Origin: DASUAS01 sp963756895
GTDB lineage: Bacteria > Actinomycetota > Acidimicrobiia > IMCC26256 > DASPTH01
DNA length: 64,000 nucleotides
Assembly (NCBI GenBank): GCA_963756895.1
Contig: CAVWPI010000006.1
Coordinates: 213,135 to 277,134 of the forward strand
Reading direction: 5' to 3'
Shown here: positions 19,735 to 28,496 of the stretch, piece after piece
Layout: every line of letters begins with the position of its first letter
Position numbering within the stretch: position 1 is the stretch's first letter
The notes under the pieces: model-generated
The model's database searches: none
Told to the model about the DNA's origin: nothing
Seen by the model: the letters and a program-made list of their open reading frames with translations, nothing else
Program-made: the position numbers and the translations under genes

Positions 19735-20769
19735 TCAGCCGAAGCGGGGAACGATGACGCCGAGGTCGGCGCTGGTGAGCAGCCCCGGCGGCGCCTCGCA
19801 CACCGCGACGACCGCGTTCACCGCCGGGTGCGCGGTGAGGCCGGGCGTCACCGACGCGAGCTGGTCCATCTCGACCGGGAACGCGATGTCGACCTTGAGC
19901 GGCGCGTCGCCTTCCACCGTGACCCGCCATCCGGTCTCGCCGAGGTGCCAGTCGTGGTCGAGCTCGGTGGAGCAGTACCAGGTGGCCTGGAACACGAGGC
20001 GCTCCGTGTCGCCGTCCATCGCGGCGACGATCGTGCGTTGCGCGGCGACGCGTCCTTGTTCGATCTCGCCGGCCGCGATGGTGACCTTCTTCGTGGTTGC
20101 GGCGACCACGGCGCGCGCCTCGACCCGATCGATCGGGATGCCGACGCGGTCGGCGAGCGCCTCGAGCGGCGGGCCGAAGTTGAAGCGCATGTGGTGCGCA
20201 CGCCGCTCGTCGACCGGCCCCGGTTCACGCCCGAAGCCCATCACCTCGAAGAGGAGCTGGGGCGACGGCCGCTGCGACATGTTGGCGAACTCCTCGATCA
20301 CCACCCGGTCGACCCGGCGTTCGAGGAGGAGCAGCGCGATGGGGACGACCTCGCTGATGAAGCCGGGGCTGCTGCCGGTGGCGAACAGCGAGACGCCGCC
20401 CTCACCACACGCCTTGTCCAGCTGCTGCACCTGGTCGGCCGGGAGCGCGCGCCGGGCGTGCAGCAGCTCGGAGCACGTGCTCACCACGTTCTTGCCCGAC
20501 GCGAGGAGCCGGCAGAGCTCGTCGAGGTCGAGTCGGCTGGGCATGTACAGCACGCAGTCGGCGTCGAGCGCGACCAGCGCGTCGACATCGTCGGTCGCGA
20601 GCACCCCTGTCGTCGTGCCCGTCCCGGCGATCTCGCCGACGTCGACACCCACCTTGTCGGCGCCGTAGACGCGTACGCCGACCACTTCGAGGTCGGGATG
20701 CGCGAGCGACGCCGAGAGCGCACGGCCACCGATGTTGCCGGTCGCCCACTGGACCACGCGGTATGACAA
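19735..20769 (-). CDS. NAD(P)-binding dihydrodipicolinate-reductase-like protein
   Basis: Intact 344-residue paralogue of 813-1884. The proposed TTG start at 20769 follows AAAGGGACG and gives LSYRVVQWATGNIGGRALSA with the Rossmann glycines. Other landmarks are VLYMPSRLDLDELCRLLASG, ATGSSPGFISEVVPIALLLL and EVMGFGREPGPVDERR, all shared in position with the paralogue. An alternative GTG five codons in (VVQWATG) cannot be excluded. It is divergent from the AMP ligase at 20827, so the 57-bp gap holds both promoters. The function is unknown beyond a reductase fold. Confidence 0.8.
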   Translation of the reverse strand: MSYRVVQWATGNIGGRALSASLAHPDLEVVGVRVYGADKVGVDVGEIAGTGTTTGVLATDDVDALVALDADCVLYMPSRLDLDELCRLLASGKNVVSTCSELLHARRALPADQVQQLDKACGEGGVSLFATGSSPGFISEVVPIALLLLERRVDRVVIEEFANMSQRPSPQLLFEVMGFGREPGPVDERRAHHMRFNFGPPLEALADRVGIPIDRVEARAVVAATTKKVTIAAGEIEQGRVAAQRTIVAAMDGDTERLVFQATWYCSTELDHDWHLGETGWRVTVEGDAPLKVDIAFPVEMDQLASVTPGLTAHPAVNAVVAVCEAPPGLLTSADLGVIVPRFG

Positions 20770-20826
20770 CGGACGTCCCTTTCGGAAAGTGGCCCTTCGA
20801 AGTCGGCTTGGTACCGTAGCCCGGCC

Positions 20827-22308
20827 ATGTTGACCCTGTCCGAGGTGCTGCGCGATCGCGCCGAGCGCGACGACGACCGCGTGATGTTCGACTTCGCTGA
20901 TCGCAGCTACACCTACCGTGACGTGCAGGCGCGCGCCGGCACGTGGCAACTGATCCTGTCGGACGCAGGCGCGCAACCCGGCGCGCGCATCGTGTTCCTG
21001 TCCGCGAACCGCCCCGAGTTCGTCTTCGCGCTGTACGGCGCGTTGGCGTTGGGCGCGTCAGTCGTGTTGTGCAGCCCGGCCTGGAAGGCCGGCGAGATCG
21101 CCCACGCGTGCGACGTGGTGACACCGCAACTCGCGGTCGCCGACCCCGCAGGGCGGGCGACGCTCTCGGAAGCCGCGCCGGAGCTCCCGACCCTCGCCCT
21201 CGAGGACCCACCGCTGCTGTCGGATCGCATCGGGGTCTGGCAGGTCGACGACGTCGACGCCGACGCAGTGCTCGTGTTCAGCTCGGGCACGACCGGCTTC
21301 CCGAAGGCGGTCCGTCACACCCACCGCTCCATGGGTCACGGGGTCCAGCACTGGATCACCGCGCTCGGGCTCACCGAGACGGATCGCTTCCAGATCGCGA
21401 CGCCGCCCGTGCACATCCTCGGCCTGCTCAACATCTTCACCGGAGTGGCCGCCGGGGCGCGCTTCCGGCTGCACCCGCGGTTCGACCTCGACGCGTCGCT
21501 GCGCACGGTCGAGGAGGAACAGCTCACGCTCGACCAGGCGGTCGCGCCGATCGCGCTCGGGCATGGCGAACCACGCGCGGCTGGAGGAGTTCGACCTCTC
21601 GTCACTGCGCTACGTGATGTGGGGCGCGACGCCGGTGGCCGAAGAGGTTGCGCACACGGTGACCCGCCGCTCCGGGCGTGCGCTGGCTCCCTGCCTACGG
21701 CACCAGCGAGGTGCCCGTGATCGCGTGCAACCCGGTGCAGGAGCCGGATCGCTGGCGTCTCGACACGGTCGGGTTGGCCGTGCCCGGCGTCGAGGTGCGC
21801 ATCGTCGATCCCGAGCGCGGCAAGGTCGTGCCTGCCGGTGAGACCGGTGAGATCGAGGTGCTCAGCCCGTCGGCCATGGCCGGCTACCTCCCCGACTCGG
21901 AGACCGCCGGCGGCGTTCCGCGGCGGTTGGTACCGCACCGGCGACATCGGCTGGCTCGAGCCCGAAGGATGGTTGCACATCACCGACCGGCTGAAGGAGA
22001 TGGTGAAGGTGCGCGGCTTCCAGGTCGCGCCGGCTGAGATCGAAGCGGTGTTGCACGGCGACCCGCGCGTGCGTGACTGCGCGGTGTTCGGGGTGCCCGA
22101 TCCCGAACTGGGCGAGGCGATCGTCGCCGCGGTCGTCCTGGTCGACGGCGAGCACGCCACCGGCGAGGAGCTGCAGGACGCGGTGGCGTCACGGCTCGCG
22201 GGGTACAAGCGGGTGCGTCACGTGGAGTTCGTCGACGAGATCCCACGGCTCCCCTCGGGCAAGGCCCTCCGCCGCGCCCTCAAGGAGCAGTGGCTGACCG
22301 CGCACTGA
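20827..22308 (+). CDS. AMP-dependent acyl/aryl-CoA ligase (three +1 frameshifts)
   Basis: Adenylate-forming ligase of about 492 residues. The ATG at 20827 begins MLTLSEVLRDRAERDDDRVM. The adenylate motif is VFSSGTTGFPKAVRHTH. After insertions near 21568, 21676 and 21915 the frames in turn show SLRYVMWGATPVAEEV, LPAYGTSEVPVIACN and FRGGWYRTGDIGWLEPEGW, then KEMVKVRGFQVAPAEIEAVL and the C-terminal Lys in LPSGKALRRALKEQ. The resemblance is to 4-coumarate-CoA-ligase-like enzymes. The carboxylic acid substrate is unknown. It stands alone between a divergent reductase and a convergent DUF1059 gene. Confidence 0.8.
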
Positions 22309-22333
22309 TGCGGTGACTCCGATCGAGGTCGGG

Positions 22334-22582
22334 TCAGCTCGCCGACACGTCGGCGGGCAGCGCAGCGAAGTCCTTCTTCGCGGCCTTGTACCACTTCATG
22401 CCGGAGATCGGGCGCTTCCAACGACCCTTCATGTCGTCCAGCGCGGGTGCGTGCGCGGTGTCGCCGGCGGCGACCATGTCCTTCAGGTGCTGGTCCTGGG
22501 CCTTGATCACGTCGTCGGCCGACTCGCCGTGGTGGGCGTGGTCGCACGGTCCGCCGAGCTGCTTGCACGTCATGGTCTTCAT
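22334..22582 (-). CDS. DUF1059 family small protein
   Basis: An 82-residue protein starting MKTMTCKQLGGPCDHAHHGE, the signature opening of DUF1059 proteins (KTMTCKQLGGxCD). The middle is ADDVIKAQDQHLKDMV and the end KKDFAALPADVSAS. The ATG at 22582 follows a strong AGGAGG. The two conserved Cys and the His pair suggest metal binding, but the function is not known. It is divergent from the TetR gene at 22662 across 79 bp that hold palindromic and direct repeats, so that regulator may control it. Confidence 0.82.
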   Translation of the reverse strand: MKTMTCKQLGGPCDHAHHGESADDVIKAQDQHLKDMVAAGDTAHAPALDDMKGRWKRPISGMKWYKAAKKDFAALPADVSAS

Positions 22583-22631
22583 CGGTTCCTCCTGTCGTCG
22601 GTTCGTCCACTGGGAGTATATGGGAGCCTAG

Positions 22632-22660
22632 CTCTCATTTCAAGAGTGATACTCTCATTT
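22632..22660. promoter_or_regulatory. Direct and inverted repeats before TetR gene
   Basis: CTCTCATTT occurs at 22632-22640 and again at 22652-22660, a 20-bp (two-turn) phase. Between them AGAGT-GAT-ACTCT (22643-22655) forms an inverted repeat. The segment ends 1 bp before the GTG of the TetR gene, and GATACT at 22648-22653 could be its -10 box, which would give a leaderless mRNA. Confidence 0.5.
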
Positions 22661-22661
22661 T

Positions 22662-23267
22662 GTGGCGGAGCAGGCCCGAACCCGTCTGGCGCGGCGAGCG
22701 GTGACCGACGCCGCCCGGACCCTGTTCGTCGAACGGGGGTACGCCACGACGACCGTCGAGGCGATCAGCGCCCTCGCCGACGTGCCGCCCGCAACCCTCT
22801 ACAGACTCTTCGCCTCCAAGCTCGGGATCCTGAAGGCGCTGCTCGACGAGTCGATCGCCGGTGACGACGCTCCCGTCGCGGTTGCTGCGCGACCCGAGGT
22901 CGCGCCGCTGTTCGACGAACCGGATCCGGCCCTGCTCCTCTCCGGGTTCGCCGGCGTGACGACCGCGATCAACGAGCGCACCAACATCCTGCATCGGGTG
23001 CTCGTCGGTGCGGCCGAGTCGGATCCGGCTGCGGCCGAGCTCCTGGCGGAGATCCGCGACCAGCGCGGCCGAGGGCAACGGCAGATCGTGCGCACGCTCG
23101 CCCGTCGCCAGGCCCTCCAACCAGGACTCACGGCGCGCGAGGCCGAGGATCGCGTCCACGTGCTCATGTCCCCCGAGGTGTACCGACTCCTCGTCGTCGA
23201 CCGCGGCTGGTCGCCCGAGCGGTACCGCGCGTGGCTGGGCGCGACGCTCGCGCAGCAGCTCCTCTGA
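22662..23267 (+). CDS. TetR family transcriptional regulator
   Basis: A 201-residue regulator with N-terminal helix-turn-helix AVTDAARTLFVERGYATTTV, then ISALADVPPATLYRLFASKLG. The GTG at 22662 has no ribosome-binding site. A -10-like GATACT 8 bp upstream suggests a leaderless transcript, a common actinobacterial arrangement. The C-terminal ligand domain is of a generic type. It is divergent from the DUF1059 gene, and the repeats between them are the likely operator. No indel. Confidence 0.87.
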   Translation: MAEQARTRLARRAVTDAARTLFVERGYATTTVEAISALADVPPATLYRLFASKLGILKALLDESIAGDDAPVAVAARPEVAPLFDEPDPALLLSGFAGVTTAINERTNILHRVLVGAAESDPAAAELLAEIRDQRGRGQRQIVRTLARRQALQPGLTAREAEDRVHVLMSPEVYRLLVVDRGWSPERYRAWLGATLAQQLL

Positions 23268-23343
23268 TCCCCCCACCCTTGACGCCGCCGCGACGACGGG
23301 ACACGCTCGGGCGACAACCGCCGACGAGCGAGTGGGGTGCGAG

Positions 23344-23658
23344 ATGTATGCAGCAATGGCGACCGTCTCCATCAGTGACTACGAGCAGGCCCGACGCGTG
23401 CTGCACGACGACGTGCTCCCCACCATCACCGACATCGCGGGCTTCGTCTCGGGCCATTGGTTCGCCCCCGTCGACGGCACCGGACTCGAGATCCTGATCT
23501 TCGAGACCGAGGAGGAGGCGCGAGCGATGGCGACGCAACTGCCCGCGGGTCGACAGGTCAACGAGTTCGTGACCGTGCAGTCGGTGGAGATCCGCGAGGT
23601 CGCGGGGAGTGTCCACCAACTGGACGACGTCCCGCTGCAGATGACGCCCGAGTCGTAG
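23344..23658 (+). CDS. Small dimeric alpha/beta-barrel-like protein
   Basis: A 104-residue protein beginning MYAAMATVSISDYEQARRVL. The sequence HDDVLPTITDIAGFVSGHWF followed by LEILIFETEEEARAMATQL has the pattern of ferredoxin-like dimeric alpha/beta-barrel (ABM/EthD-like) proteins: a strand, a helix, then a strand ending in a hydrophobic core. The ATG at 23344 follows GAGTGGGGTGCGAG. A function cannot be assigned; members include monooxygenases and stress proteins. It follows the TetR gene by 76 bp and may be co-transcribed. Confidence 0.6.
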   Translation: MYAAMATVSISDYEQARRVLHDDVLPTITDIAGFVSGHWFAPVDGTGLEILIFETEEEARAMATQLPAGRQVNEFVTVQSVEIREVAGSVHQLDDVPLQMTPES

Positions 23659-23667
23659 CGGGCGCCC

Positions 23668-23883
23668 TCAGGACCGCGCGTCCCGCCGGTATTCGTCGAG
23701 CATCATCCGCATGTGGGCGATCGCGTCGTCACGGGTCGCCCAGGCGCCGTTCGCCGACGTTCCGTGGTGACCGTCCCAGCACCAGTGCACGTGCGGTCCG
23801 TCGAGCCGGGCGACGAGCTGCAGGTGGAGCTCATCCATGGCCTGATGGATCACGTCGACGTCCGCGTTGTCAGTGCTGGCCAT
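23668..23883 (-). CDS. Small hypothetical protein
   Basis: A 71-residue product, MASTDNADVDVIHQAMDELH and on through DGPHVHWCWDGHHGTSANGA to EYRRDARS. The ATG at 23883 follows GGTGGAG; a GTG at 23898 is an alternative. It is rich in His, Trp and Asp, with no family I recognise. It is convergent with the gene at 23344, 9 bp apart. Confidence 0.45.
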   Translation of the reverse strand: MASTDNADVDVIHQAMDELHLQLVARLDGPHVHWCWDGHHGTSANGAWATRDDAIAHMRMMLDEYRRDARS

Positions 23884-23980
23884 GTGCCGGGGCTCCACCG
23901 CGGTTTCCTACCCGGCGATCCGGTGCCCTCACTCGGACCAACATCGCAAGCGCGTGCGTGACGTATGCACCACGTTGGCG

Positions 23981-24507
23981 CTACGCAGCGAGCGCGCCTG
24001 AGCGGATCGACGTCATGACCGCGGTCGCCACGTCCTCGGGCGTTCCGCTCGCGTCGACGACGTGCCGCTCACGCGCACCGAGGGCCTGGAACCGGGCGTG
24101 GAGGTCGGCGAACCGCGTCACGCTCGGACTCCCACCGTCGCCGCGCCGTTCGCGCGAACGACGCAGATGGACAGCGGGGCGCGGAGCACGACGTAGTGGA
24201 ACGTGACCTCCCGCTCGCGACACGCTGCGGCCAGGCCCTCGAGCACGTCCGGGAACACGGTCCCCTCCAGCAGGACGGTGTAGCCACCCGCGAGGAACTG
24301 CATGGCGGCCCCGACCGCCGCCCGCCCGACGACGTCGTTCTGATGGCTCGCGTCCGGACGCCACGGATCGACCCAGCCGCCGACGACGGACAACAGCAAG
24401 TCGTCCATGCGCAGGTGCGCACTCTGCTCGAGGTTCGCCGCGACGATCCCGCTGACCGTCGACTTCCCGACGCCCCCCGGACCGGTCACGACGATCAGGT
24501 CAGCCAT
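23981..24507 (-). CDS. P-loop kinase-like AAA protein (one frameshift)
   Basis: About 175 residues. Opens MADLIVVTGPGGVGKSTVSG, a clear Walker A (GPGGVGKST), followed by LRMDDLLLSVVGGW (a DxxxxS-like segment), FLAGGYTVLLEGTVFPDVLE (Walker B-like strand plus an acidic residue) and HYVVLRAPLSICVVRANG. The frame is lost near 24130 and resumes at SPSVTRFADLHARFQAL to end IRSGALAA at 23981. The layout is that of small nucleoside/shikimate/chloramphenicol-phosphotransferase-like kinases. The substrate is unknown. The gene stands alone, with a 191-bp gap upstream that contains a palindrome. Confidence 0.68.
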
Positions 24508-24624
24508 GCCTCCAGTCTGGCGCGCTCGCCACAGGCTGCGTCGACCGCGACTTCCCATCCGTCGAACGGTTTGGGTTCGTTCGTGAAGTCTCGGCGTGCG
24601 TCGACGCACTCATGCATCGGTCTG

Positions 24625-24646
24625 CTTGTCAATCTAGATCCACAAG
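24625..24646. promoter_or_regulatory. 22-bp imperfect palindrome
   Basis: CTTGT-CA-ATCTAGAT-CC-ACAAG: 18 of 22 bases pair, with only the CA/CC positions mismatched. It is the main structure in the 191-bp gap between the kinase-like gene and the FadE gene, about 118 bp upstream of the kinase start. The ATCTAGAT core recurs at 52539-52546. Confidence 0.45.
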
Positions 24647-24698
24647 CGTCGGCGTGATTCCTGCTACCACTCCACGCGTCGCCAGCGCGGCACGACGG

Positions 24699-25832
24699 TC
24701 AGGCGGTCGGGAGGCCGAGGATCCTGGTGGCGATGATGTTCTTCTGGATCTGCGCGGTGCCACCCATGACGCTCTGCGCGCGGCTGTAGAGGTACACCTT
24801 CAACCAGGTGTCCTCGGCGTCGAGGACCGGAGCGCTGTTGCCGACTGCCAGCGCGGCGTGCCCGACCGCCTGCTCGGTCGCCGTCATCAGCAACTTGTCG
24901 ATCGAGCCGTCGAACCCGTGGGTGACCCCGTCGAGACGCTCGGAGAGCCGACGCCGCACGTGCAGCCGCAACATCTCCGACTCGACGAACGCGCGCTCGA
25001 GCGTCGCCACCTGATCGGCGCCGTACGCAGACGCGTCGCGCTTCACCAGCGCCTCGAGCTGCTTCACCGACTTGCTGTAGCGCGCCACGTAGCCGAGCTC
25101 GGCCGGCTCACGTTCGTGGCTCACGACGGTCATCGCCAACGCCCAGCCTTCGCCCGGCTCGCCGATCATGTTGGCGGCCGGGACACGCGCGCCGTCGAAC
25201 AGCACCTGCCCGAACTCGCTCGTGATGCCGTTGATCATCTTCAGTGGCCGCTGTTCGATCCCGGGTTGACGCATCGGCACCGCGAACGCGGAGATGCCCT
25301 TGTGCTTCGGTGCGTCGGGCTCGGTGCGAGCGAGGAGCATGCACCAGTCGGCGACGTCGGAGTAGCTGGTCCAGACCTTGTGACCCTCGATGACGTACTC
25401 GTCGCCGTCGCGCACCGCGCGCGTGCGCAGCGACGCGAGGTCGGACCCGGCGTCCGGTTCGCTGAAGCCCTGGCACCAGCGGTCGCGGCCGCTGATCAGT
25501 GCCGGTAGGAACCGCTCGCAGATGTCGACACTGCCATGACGGGTGATGCCCTGGATCAGGTAGCCGAGCCCGGGCTTGGGTGGCGCCCCCGCCGCCGCCA
25601 GCTCCTCGTCGACGATGACCTCGTAGACGGGCGGCAGCTCCTGGCCCCCGTAGCGCTTGGGCCACGTGAGCGCGAAGAACCCGCCGTCGAACAGCGCGCA
25701 GTGCCACTCGGCCTGCTTGGCCCAGTACTCGTCGTCGGTCGACGACGCCGGCAGGCCCGGGTTGTTTTCGACCAACCAGACGCGGAAGCGCGCCCGGAAC
25801 TCGGCTTCCTGGGGCGAGTCATCGAAGTCCAT
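24699..25832 (-). CDS. Acyl-CoA dehydrogenase (FadE), FAD-domain subunit
   Basis: A 377-residue acyl-CoA dehydrogenase. The ATG at 25832 follows GGAGAG: MDFDDSPQEAEFRARFRVWL. It carries FALTWPKRYGGQELPP, the flavin-binding segment CQGFSEPDAGSDLASLRTRA, HKVWTSYSDVADWCMLLART and the C-terminal VMGGTAQIQKNIIATRILGL. Its start overlaps the end of the neighbouring FadE by 14 bp. Adjacent, non-identical fadE pairs in actinobacteria commonly encode alpha2beta2 enzymes acting on steroid or other bulky acyl-CoAs, and this pair fits that arrangement. Confidence 0.9.
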   Translation of the reverse strand: MDFDDSPQEAEFRARFRVWLVENNPGLPASSTDDEYWAKQAEWHCALFDGGFFALTWPKRYGGQELPPVYEVIVDEELAAAGAPPKPGLGYLIQGITRHGSVDICERFLPALISGRDRWCQGFSEPDAGSDLASLRTRAVRDGDEYVIEGHKVWTSYSDVADWCMLLARTEPDAPKHKGISAFAVPMRQPGIEQRPLKMINGITSEFGQVLFDGARVPAANMIGEPGEGWALAMTVVSHEREPAELGYVARYSKSVKQLEALVKRDASAYGADQVATLERAFVESEMLRLHVRRRLSERLDGVTHGFDGSIDKLLMTATEQAVGHAALAVGNSAPVLDAEDTWLKVYLYSRAQSVMGGTAQIQKNIIATRILGLPTA

Positions 25833-26877
25833 CGCCGGCTCTCCTCTCGTCCCCCAGGCGCCCATGCCCCAACCGCTGATGCGCGAGTGCGCGCAGGTGG
25901 TGTCCCTCGTCGCCGAGGAGCGCGCTCGACAACAGCGCGCGGCGTAGATACACGTGCACGAAGCACTCCCAGGTGTTGCCGATCCCGCCGTGCACCTGGA
26001 TCGCGGTCTCGCAGACGGTGCGTGCGGCCTTCGCGCAATATGCCTTCGCGACGGAGCCCGCCTCCAAGGCGTCGGCGACGGGCAATGAGTCGACCCCCCA
26101 CGCCGCGTACTGCGCCACGCTGATCGAACCCTCGACCAGCACCTGCGCTTCGGCGAGCAGGTGCTGCACCGCCTGGAACGTACCGATGGGCACGCCGTAC
26201 TGCTGGCGCTCCTTGGCGTACTCGGTGGTGGTGGCGAGCGCCCCCTCCATCGCGCCCAGGAGGTCGGCGATGGTGATGGTGAGCGCGAGCGCACGCGAGC
26301 GCGCGATCGCCTCCTCCCCCACCGCGGCGCCGTCACCGTCCGGTGCGACGTCGTCGAGCGTCACCGCCGCGACCGCGCGCGTGAGGTCGGTTGCGGGCGC
26401 GGGATCGGGCATCGCCACTTCCACCACGTGGACGGCACCCGGCGCCCCGTCGGCGACGAGCGCGAGCGCCCGGGTCGATCCCGCGCAGTCGATGGCGACA
26501 CCGTCGGTGACATCCGGCGCGATGGCGAAGTCGAGCAGCGAGCGGTCGAACACCGCGCTCGTCGCCGCGTCCTCGACCGCGAGGCCCGCATGTCGCGCGA
26601 GGTCGACCGCCACCACCGGTCCCAGGTACGCGGTGTCGGCGGCGCCCCGACCGAGCTCGCGGGCGATGATGGCGACCTCCACTCCCGACGCGAGCGGACC
26701 GTCACCCTCGCCGCGCCCGCGCAGCTCGTACCACCCCGAACGCCGCGCCGCATCGGCCAGGCGGTCGCGACGGCTCGCGTCGTCGAGATCGTCGACCGTC
26801 TTCGGTCCGAGGTCGGCGACCAGCGAGGCGGCGCTGCGCTGCAGCTCGACCTGCTCGTCGGAGTACCGGGTGTCCAT
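25819..26877 (-). CDS. Acyl-CoA dehydrogenase (FadE), second subunit
   Basis: A 352-residue member with a diverged N-terminus (MDTRYSDEQVELQRSAASLV). Its C-terminal domain keeps AKERQQYGVPIGTFQAVQHL and IQVHGGIGNTWECFVHVYLRR. It lacks the FSEPDAGSDL flavin segment present in its partner, as is typical of the second subunit of heterotetrameric actinobacterial acyl-CoA dehydrogenases. The start is 3 bp after the ligase stop and the end overlaps the partner FadE. No indel. Confidence 0.87.
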   Translation of the reverse strand: MDTRYSDEQVELQRSAASLVADLGPKTVDDLDDASRRDRLADAARRSGWYELRGRGEGDGPLASGVEVAIIARELGRGAADTAYLGPVVAVDLARHAGLAVEDAATSAVFDRSLLDFAIAPDVTDGVAIDCAGSTRALALVADGAPGAVHVVEVAMPDPAPATDLTRAVAAVTLDDVAPDGDGAAVGEEAIARSRALALTITIADLLGAMEGALATTTEYAKERQQYGVPIGTFQAVQHLLAEAQVLVEGSISVAQYAAWGVDSLPVADALEAGSVAKAYCAKAARTVCETAIQVHGGIGNTWECFVHVYLRRALLSSALLGDEGHHLRALAHQRLGHGRLGDERRAGDGLR

Positions 26878-26879
26878 CG

Positions 26880-28496
26880 CTACGCCTTCTCCGTCGCTGC
26901 CTGCCGCGCTGCGGCGCGTGCGCGCAACGTCTCCTTCTCGACCTTGCCCGCCGCGTTCACCGGCAGCTCGTCGACGAGCTCCACCGCGCGGGGCACCTTG
27001 TAGTTCGCCATCGCGTCGCGTGACCAGGCGATGAGCTCGTCGGGCGCGAGGACCGCGCCCGACGCGACCACGACGAACGCCATGCCCACCTCACCCATAC
27101 GGGGGTCGGGCATGCCGACGACGGCCGCACGTGCGACCGCAGGGTGACCGAGCAGCAGGTTCTCGATCTCCGCCGGGTACGCGTTGAATCCACCGACGAT
27201 GAACATGTCCTTGATGCGCCCGACGATGCGCAGGCACCCGCGCTCGTCGACGGTGGCGAGATCGCCGGTGTGCAACCATCGGTCACCGTCGATCGTGGCC
27301 GCGGTCGCGTCGGGATCGTCGAGGTAACCGCGCATGACGCTGTAGCCCCGCACCAGCAGCTCGCCCGCATCCCCGACCGGGAGCTCGGTCCCGCCTTCGT
27401 CCACCACGCGCATCTCGAGTCCCGGCCGTACGCGCCCGACCGTGGTGGCGATGGTCTCGAAGTCGTCGTGGGGACCGGTCGCGGTCACCGTGCCCGCCTC
27501 GGTGAGCCCGTACCCGGTGACGATCAGGCGGAAGGGCAGCTCCTCGTGCATCCGCCGGATGAGCTCGACCGGGATGTCGGCCGCGCCGGTGACCGCCAGT
27601 CGCAGCGACGACAGGTCGTACCGATCGCGGTCGGGATGGTCGAGGATCGACTGGTACACGGTGGGCGGCCCCGGGAACACGGTCACCGACTCCTCGGCCA
27701 CCGTGCGCAGGAGATCGTTGACCTCGAACACCGGCTTGGGGATGATGGTGGCGCCGCGCATGAGCGACGCGAGGCACCCGGCCTTGTACCCGAACATGTG
27801 GAAGAACGGGTTGACGATCATGTACGTGTCGCCCTCGACCAGCCCGGCCATGTCGCACCAGTCGGAGAACTGGCGCAGCGTCTGCGCGTGCGTCATGAGC
27901 ACGCCCTTCGGCGCGCCGGTCGTGCCCGAGGTGAACAGCACGTCGCTGACCTCGTCACCGCCGACCCCACGAATGCGGGCGTCGACGATCGCGTCGTCGG
28001 CCTCGTCGCCGGTCGCCTGGAACTCGCCCAAGGACCGGTCGGCCCCGGTGCCGTCGTCGAAGCCCACGACCGTCACGAGCTGCGGCAGCTCGGATCGGAG
28101 TCCCACCAGCGTCGCCGCATAGTCGACGCCCAGGAACTCGCCGACGGTGAACGCGACACGCGCGCCGCTGCGGTCGAGGATGTAGCGCACCTCTTCGCCC
28201 TTGAACCGCGTGTTCACCGGGACGACCGCGCCGCCGGCACCCAGGATGCCGAGGGCGGCCACCAGCCACTCGTACCGGTTGGGTGACCACACCGCGGCCC
28301 GCTCGCCGGGCTCGAGCCCGGCGACGATCAGTGCGGCCGTCACCCGACGGGCGTCGGCGACCAATTCGTCGAACGAGATGCGTCGACCGCGGTCGACGAC
28401 CGCGTCGGCCTCACCGAAGCGCGCCGCGGCGTCGAGAGCCATCGCCGGGATCGACGGCCAGAGCAGATCACCTCGTGTGGGACCGGCACCGCTCAC
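26880..28496 (-). CDS. FadD3-like acyl-CoA synthetase
   Basis: Intact 538-residue AMP-forming ligase. The GTG at 28496 overlaps the LLM stop (GTGA). The adenylate motif is VLFTSGTTGAPKGVLMTHAQ, followed by NPFFHMFGYKAGCLASLMRG, FPGPPTVYQSILDHPDRDRY, VTGYGLTEAGTVTATG, GRIKDMFIVGGFNAYPAEIE and VNAAGKVEKETLR with the C-terminal Lys. The INPFFHxFGYKAGxLA and PGPPTxYQSxLDHP blocks recall FadD3, the mycobacterial ligase for the steroid C/D-ring propanoate. That assignment is by memory of motifs and is a proposal only. Confidence 0.85.
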   Translation of the reverse strand: MSGAGPTRGDLLWPSIPAMALDAAARFGEADAVVDRGRRISFDELVADARRVTAALIVAGLEPGERAAVWSPNRYEWLVAALGILGAGGAVVPVNTRFKGEEVRYILDRSGARVAFTVGEFLGVDYAATLVGLRSELPQLVTVVGFDDGTGADRSLGEFQATGDEADDAIVDARIRGVGGDEVSDVLFTSGTTGAPKGVLMTHAQTLRQFSDWCDMAGLVEGDTYMIVNPFFHMFGYKAGCLASLMRGATIIPKPVFEVNDLLRTVAEESVTVFPGPPTVYQSILDHPDRDRYDLSSLRLAVTGAADIPVELIRRMHEELPFRLIVTGYGLTEAGTVTATGPHDDFETIATTVGRVRPGLEMRVVDEGGTELPVGDAGELLVRGYSVMRGYLDDPDATAATIDGDRWLHTGDLATVDERGCLRIVGRIKDMFIVGGFNAYPAEIENLLLGHPAVARAAVVGMPDPRMGEVGMAFVVVASGAVLAPDELIAWSRDAMANYKVPRAVELVDELPVNAAGKVEKETLRARAAARQAATEKA

